Source: Lingula anatina
Lineage: Eukaryota; Brachiopoda; Lingulata; Lingulida; Lingulidae
Direction of reading: 5' to 3'
DNA: 64,000 nt
NCBI RefSeq assembly: GCF_001039355.2
Contig: NW_019775536.1
Span: forward strand, 633,543 to 697,542
Shown here: positions 59,746 through 64,000 of the stretch, piece after piece
Numbering within the stretch: the stretch's first letter is position 1
Layout of the letters: each line of letters starts with the position of its first letter
The notes under the pieces: model-generated
Told to the model about the DNA's origin: nothing
Databases searched by the model: none
What the model saw: only the letters and a program-made list of their open reading frames with translations
Position numbers and translations under genes: made by a program

Positions 59746-62700
59746 ATGACAATCATCCTTTTTCTCATCGACACTAGTGGGTCGATGAATCAACGCACGT
59801 ATTTGGGGACCACATTGCTAGATGTAACAAAGGGGGCAGTGGAAAATTTTATGAAGGTACGCGTTTTAAATAGAAAACAAGACCGATTTCACTCCCTTAA
59901 TAGATAGACGAGAGTTAAAAGCTTATGTTCCTTTTCTTTCACAGATTAGATCGCGAGACCCAGCCTGCAGGGGCGACCGATACATGCTGTTGACCTTCGA
60001 AGACCCGCCAGCCAACGTCAAGGTACCAATTTATTTCAATAATCTTCCTTTAGAACGGGGTTATCGACGTAAAGCCGGCGTGGTCTTGTCAAAGCCATAT
60101 CCGTGAAAGTATTCCATATAAAGTGGACACAATTGGCTTCATATTATCATTGAAATTTGAGGTTTTCGACAGCAGATTGTCCCCGCCGCTTGTCGACGCC
60201 ATTTTCCACGATGGCTTGTAGGGGATTGTGGGAAATGTTGGCTAATGAATATTCATGACGTCAATCAGTTTCCTGGCCAGTGGCAAGCGTTTCGTTTTTT
60301 TAAGTTGACTAAATGTGACAAATGTGTTTAATATATTTTTTATTTAATGCTAAATAATTTATAAAATAAATAAATGTATTGTTATCAGTTGTTTTTTCTT
60401 GGACCATTGAAGTTGAAAGCTGCATTAATTATTTTAACATAAAAATGTTATTATTATTTTTAACTTTAAATATTATTATTAGAGTTATGTTACTTTTTCA
60501 TCCACATGATGTTATATGTACAGGATACGAAATAGAAAGCACCTTGAGAACATGTTCCGTATATTGATTATTGACCATTTTCTTTTATGGTGCACACAAT
60601 ATACAGCCATTCAGTGACATACATATATATATATGCATTTACATGTCAAGATTGATTCATTACAATTACACAACAGGCAGGATGGAAAGAAAGCCATGCC
60701 ACTTTTATTCATGAGTTGAAGAATTTGGAAGCCTTTGGCCTCACATCTATGGGGACATCACTCAAGTATGCATTTGACTTGCTTAATGTGAACAGGATAC
60801 AGTCTGGGGTGGACAACTACGGACAGGTCAGTGTCACTTTTAACCATTTTTACACATAAAAAGACTTAAAGTGAATGTTGCAGTTAAAGAACAGAAAATA
60901 ACCAATATATTTTACTGTTTTTCTTTTATTTTTATGTTATATATCTTGATTTCAGGGAAGATGTCCATTTTTTATGGAACCTGCTGTGATAATCTGCTTT
61001 ACTGATGGAAAGAAGTTGACCAGTTCTATAGGAGCCCAGACTGAGGTATGGGACTCGCTCTCTGGCTGAATACACCTCTGACCCAAATCATACTTTAAAA
61101 ACTATATTGATGATTATTTTAACTAGAAATCAGTGAAATATTTTTATATTTTCCTAAGCCAAATTAAAACATATATATAGCATTTGGATAAAATTGGCTT
61201 TTGTATATAATCACACCCCAGACTGAAAGTTTAGGCCATTTTGTATGAATTATGTATCGATTTAAAAAGAAGCATTTGCAAGTGAGAATTAAGTGGAGCA
61301 CAGCGACTATAATTATTAATTATATCTATTTACAATGTAGATTACAAAACCATTAAATATCAGGTGCAAATAAAAGATCCCAGTAAATATTTTGTAGTAT
61401 CCAACTCAGATAAGTTAAAATAATAATATATTATTATTTTTATTATTATCATGTGGATTTCTCTCCTGCTCATGATTCTAGTTGAATCTCCCTATGAATA
61501 ACTTGGTGCCAGGAAGCGAGCTGACGAGGGAGCCTTTTCGCTGGGATCAGCGCCTCTATGGTATCGTACTTCGTATGCCAGCCACACCTCCCCCAGAGAG
61601 TGCGCTGCAGGGCTTGTCGTACATTCATTCTGCGGAGGACTCCCTCATTGATGAGATGTGTGAAGTGACAGGGGGTAAGTTTGGGGGTAGGAGGATACGG
61701 TAGATTTTTTTTCTTCTTTTTTTTTTTCAACTTGGAGGGGATAGACTGAAGTATTTTGAGAAGTTAATTTAATCTGCTGCACATCTAGAAAGTAATAGTT
61801 TGTTAGAATGAAGCCCAAAAATATTTTAATGGTTTCGATTTTTAATCATATGCATGTGAATGATTTGGTATTTTGAATTATTGACTGAATTTTTTTCATC
61901 CAGGTTAGTGATTTTTTGAATCTTATATATTTTTTTTTTCATTAAATTCATATTTATTTTCAGGTCGTTCTTACTGTATCTCCAATCACCGTATGTTGGT
62001 CCAGTGCCTGGAGTCTGTCGTTCAGAAAGTGCAGCCAGGAGTTGTGATAAATTTTGAGAAGATTGGCGCAGACCCAAGTCCTGTGAATACAGAGGGTAAC
62101 AATCTGATTATCTTCAGAATAGGTTGGAGAATTACCTCTGTGACAATATTTTTATGAATTTTATTAAATCGGTGCATAATTTTGAGTAAGCCATATCGAA
62201 ATATAGAACTGTCTCTGTGATGGAGCTAGAAACTTTTGTTGTCTATTTATGGTTTGGTACATTTGATGACATTTTTGGTTTAGCTGAGACTAGTTGTTAA
62301 GAACAAAACTTCTTCAAAGATGCTTTTCAATTTTTCAGCAAAATTAGAAAATGGTCAGGATGCAACAAAAGGTAAATGGTTCATTTGCTTAATTCTTGAC
62401 ATCTGATCTCTTTGAATCACTTGTGCTTTTGACCCATCCCCATATTGAGTGAAACACAGAAATCTATTGTAATACTTGCTACAAGCATGGTATATTGAGG
62501 AAAGTGTTCGGATTCTGATTCTCACTCCAATAGTGAATTCTTTATCTCATCCTTGCAACTGGAAAATCATTTTTCAACCCTGAATTTCGTAACTTTAAAT
62601 AAACCAAACCCATTTCATTTTTGAGAAGGGGAAGAAATATTTAATCTGAAAGTACAGAATAGGAGAGCCACATTTTTACATATAAATTTCTTTCTCCATG

Positions 62701-63863
62701 TAGAAAATCTGGACAGCAATATGCTTGACGTGCGCAACCCAGTACCAGAAGAAAAGCGACGTTCCCAGACCCCCACCAACGCTAACAATGCCTGGCAGAA
62801 CTGCCGCAGGCTGATCTATGTCCACAGGTCCGCACAAAAAGGATATATGATTGGTCATTGGCCCATTCCAGAGAACTTTTGGCCGGACCTGAACAGTCCC
62901 ACCTTGGTAAGTGTAATCAGTTGAAATCTGACAGGCATTCAAAAGATCCTTGAAAGTTTGGTTATTTCTAGCTTATTAGTCCACTTTTTTCAGCAAAAAA
63001 AAAAATGGCACTGGTTTTGTAATGCACTCAAAATTGATACTGAAGATGTTTTTTCAAACACCAGCTAAATTCTTGCTGAACACTGAAATAAAGGAAACCT
63101 TTTAACAGGAGCTGCATCCACTCAGCATTAGTTTGAAGAAACTATGAAAAATGTTGACTATTCCCAAATATAAGTTTTTAAAAATTTTTTTGTTTCAGAC
63201 CCCACGGTCAGCCCACCCTAATGTGAAGTTTTCCTGTACCCCCTGTGATCCTATGGCTGTCGAGAATTTCCCCTTTGATAAATACGAGTTGGAACCGTCC
63301 CCTCTGACACAGTACATCCTGGAGAGGAGACAGCCAAATGCTTGCTGGCAGGTAAAATATGAATGATATATTAATGTTTAAAAAATAAAAATGTGAATAA
63401 TTATAATTTATAATAAATCAGTCATTATAAACTACACACATAGTGTTGTTAAATGATCTGTCTGTCATTCCTCTAGTATCATAACAGTTAAAAAAAGGTA
63501 CTACTAAATGAATTTATTAATGTGTGCCCCACTGAAAATACATACTAAAATCTGTCACCAGCACAAAAAAGATTTAATTTGTTTTTATATAGTTGTTATT
63601 CCATTATGTTTCAATGCCCTCATTTCTCCTGTAGTTAAATGTAGATTTATTTACTTTTGTCTCTTTTTGTTTGAATAAATCATTGAAAATAACACTTCAA
63701 TGTCCTAATTGTCCCTGTTATACATTGCAGGTGTTTGTAAGCAATAGTGCCAAATACAGCGACATTGGTCATCCGTTTGGCTATCTAAAGCCCAGTAGTA
63801 ATCTCACCATGGTCAATCTGATAGTGATGCCATACAACTACCCAGTGTTGCTGCCTCTACTTG
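59746..63863 (+). CDS. INTS6: Integrator complex subunit 6, first ten coding exons (partial)
   Basis: N-terminal half (425 residues) of INTS6/DICE1, a nuclear subunit of the Integrator complex, which processes snRNA 3' ends and attenuates paused transcription (known for the family). Exons: 59746-59856, 59945-60022, 60677-60826, 60956-61045, 61482-61674, 61964-62095, 62339-62371, 62704-62906, 63199-63351, 63731-63863. All junctions are GT-AG and keep frame. The start MTIILFLIDTSGSMNQRTYL is the von Willebrand A domain with MIDAS residues D9, S11, S13; FTDGKK (D130) supplies the later aspartate. Other hallmarks are RGDRYMLLTFED, PFRWDQRL, CEVTGG, IGHWPIPENFWPD, FDKYELEPSPLTQ and GHPFGYLK. The 11-codon exon 7 and the start of exon 8 form a variable linker. 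The gene continues beyond 64000; the vertebrate protein is about 890 residues. Confidence 0.95.
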
Positions 63864-64000
63864 GTAAGTGAGCAGCTGTTGTGTGCTTTCATGCATAATG
63901 CATATGTCTGTTAGTGTGAGAGAGAGAGAGAGGTTGATAGTACGAATTATGTTAATTTGTGGAAATGCATGTTTACGCTGCAATTGATCTAGAAAGGATT
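63864..64000 (+). other. INTS6 intron 10, incomplete
   Basis: It starts GTAAGT after the phase-1 junction at 63863 and runs to the window end. A short GA run lies at 63919-63932. Confidence 0.85.

Overview
This window looks like nuclear DNA of a marine invertebrate, most likely a lophotrochozoan (mollusc, brachiopod or annelid). The reasons are low gene density, AT-rich non-coding DNA full of simple repeats, short foldback transposons, spliced genes with GT-AG introns, and single-exon Toll-like receptor genes. I cannot name the species. Four multi-copy or gap joints (near 33.66, 39.0-39.9, 45.16 and 49.97 kb) indicate a draft assembly of a highly heterozygous genome.

Bases 1 to about 43 kb hold no protein gene I can support. 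They consist of AT-rich DNA, many microsatellites, several short non-autonomous DNA transposon families and some islands of GC-balanced, non-repetitive sequence (2.7, 4.6, 5.9, 9.8, 12.6, 23.1, 27.4 and 41 kb) that look like candidate regulatory elements. One plausible coding first exon on the minus strand (43252-43395) has an upstream in-frame stop and a clean donor site. If it is real, part of the 43 kb to its left would be introns of an unidentified gene.

Bases 46-54 kb carry two nearly identical minus-strand Toll-like receptor genes, TLR-A and TLR-B, of 840 residues each (LRR ectodomain, one membrane segment, TIR domain). Their TIR ends and signal-peptide ends are almost identical, while the middle of the ectodomain differs strongly. 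They may be tandem paralogs or two haplotypes placed in series. Each has the same foldback element downstream of its stop codon, and one has a private MITE in its promoter region.

Bases 55.9-57.6 kb hold a third minus-strand LRR gene: a 565-residue membrane protein with LRRs, a fibronectin type III domain and a short tail. Next to it, running the other way, are the first ten coding exons of the Integrator complex subunit 6 gene (INTS6; starts at 59746 and continues past the window end). The LRR-FN3 gene and INTS6 are divergent and may share the 59.1-59.7 kb promoter region. The immune-type receptor genes are clustered. INTS6 is a housekeeping neighbour with no evident functional link to them.
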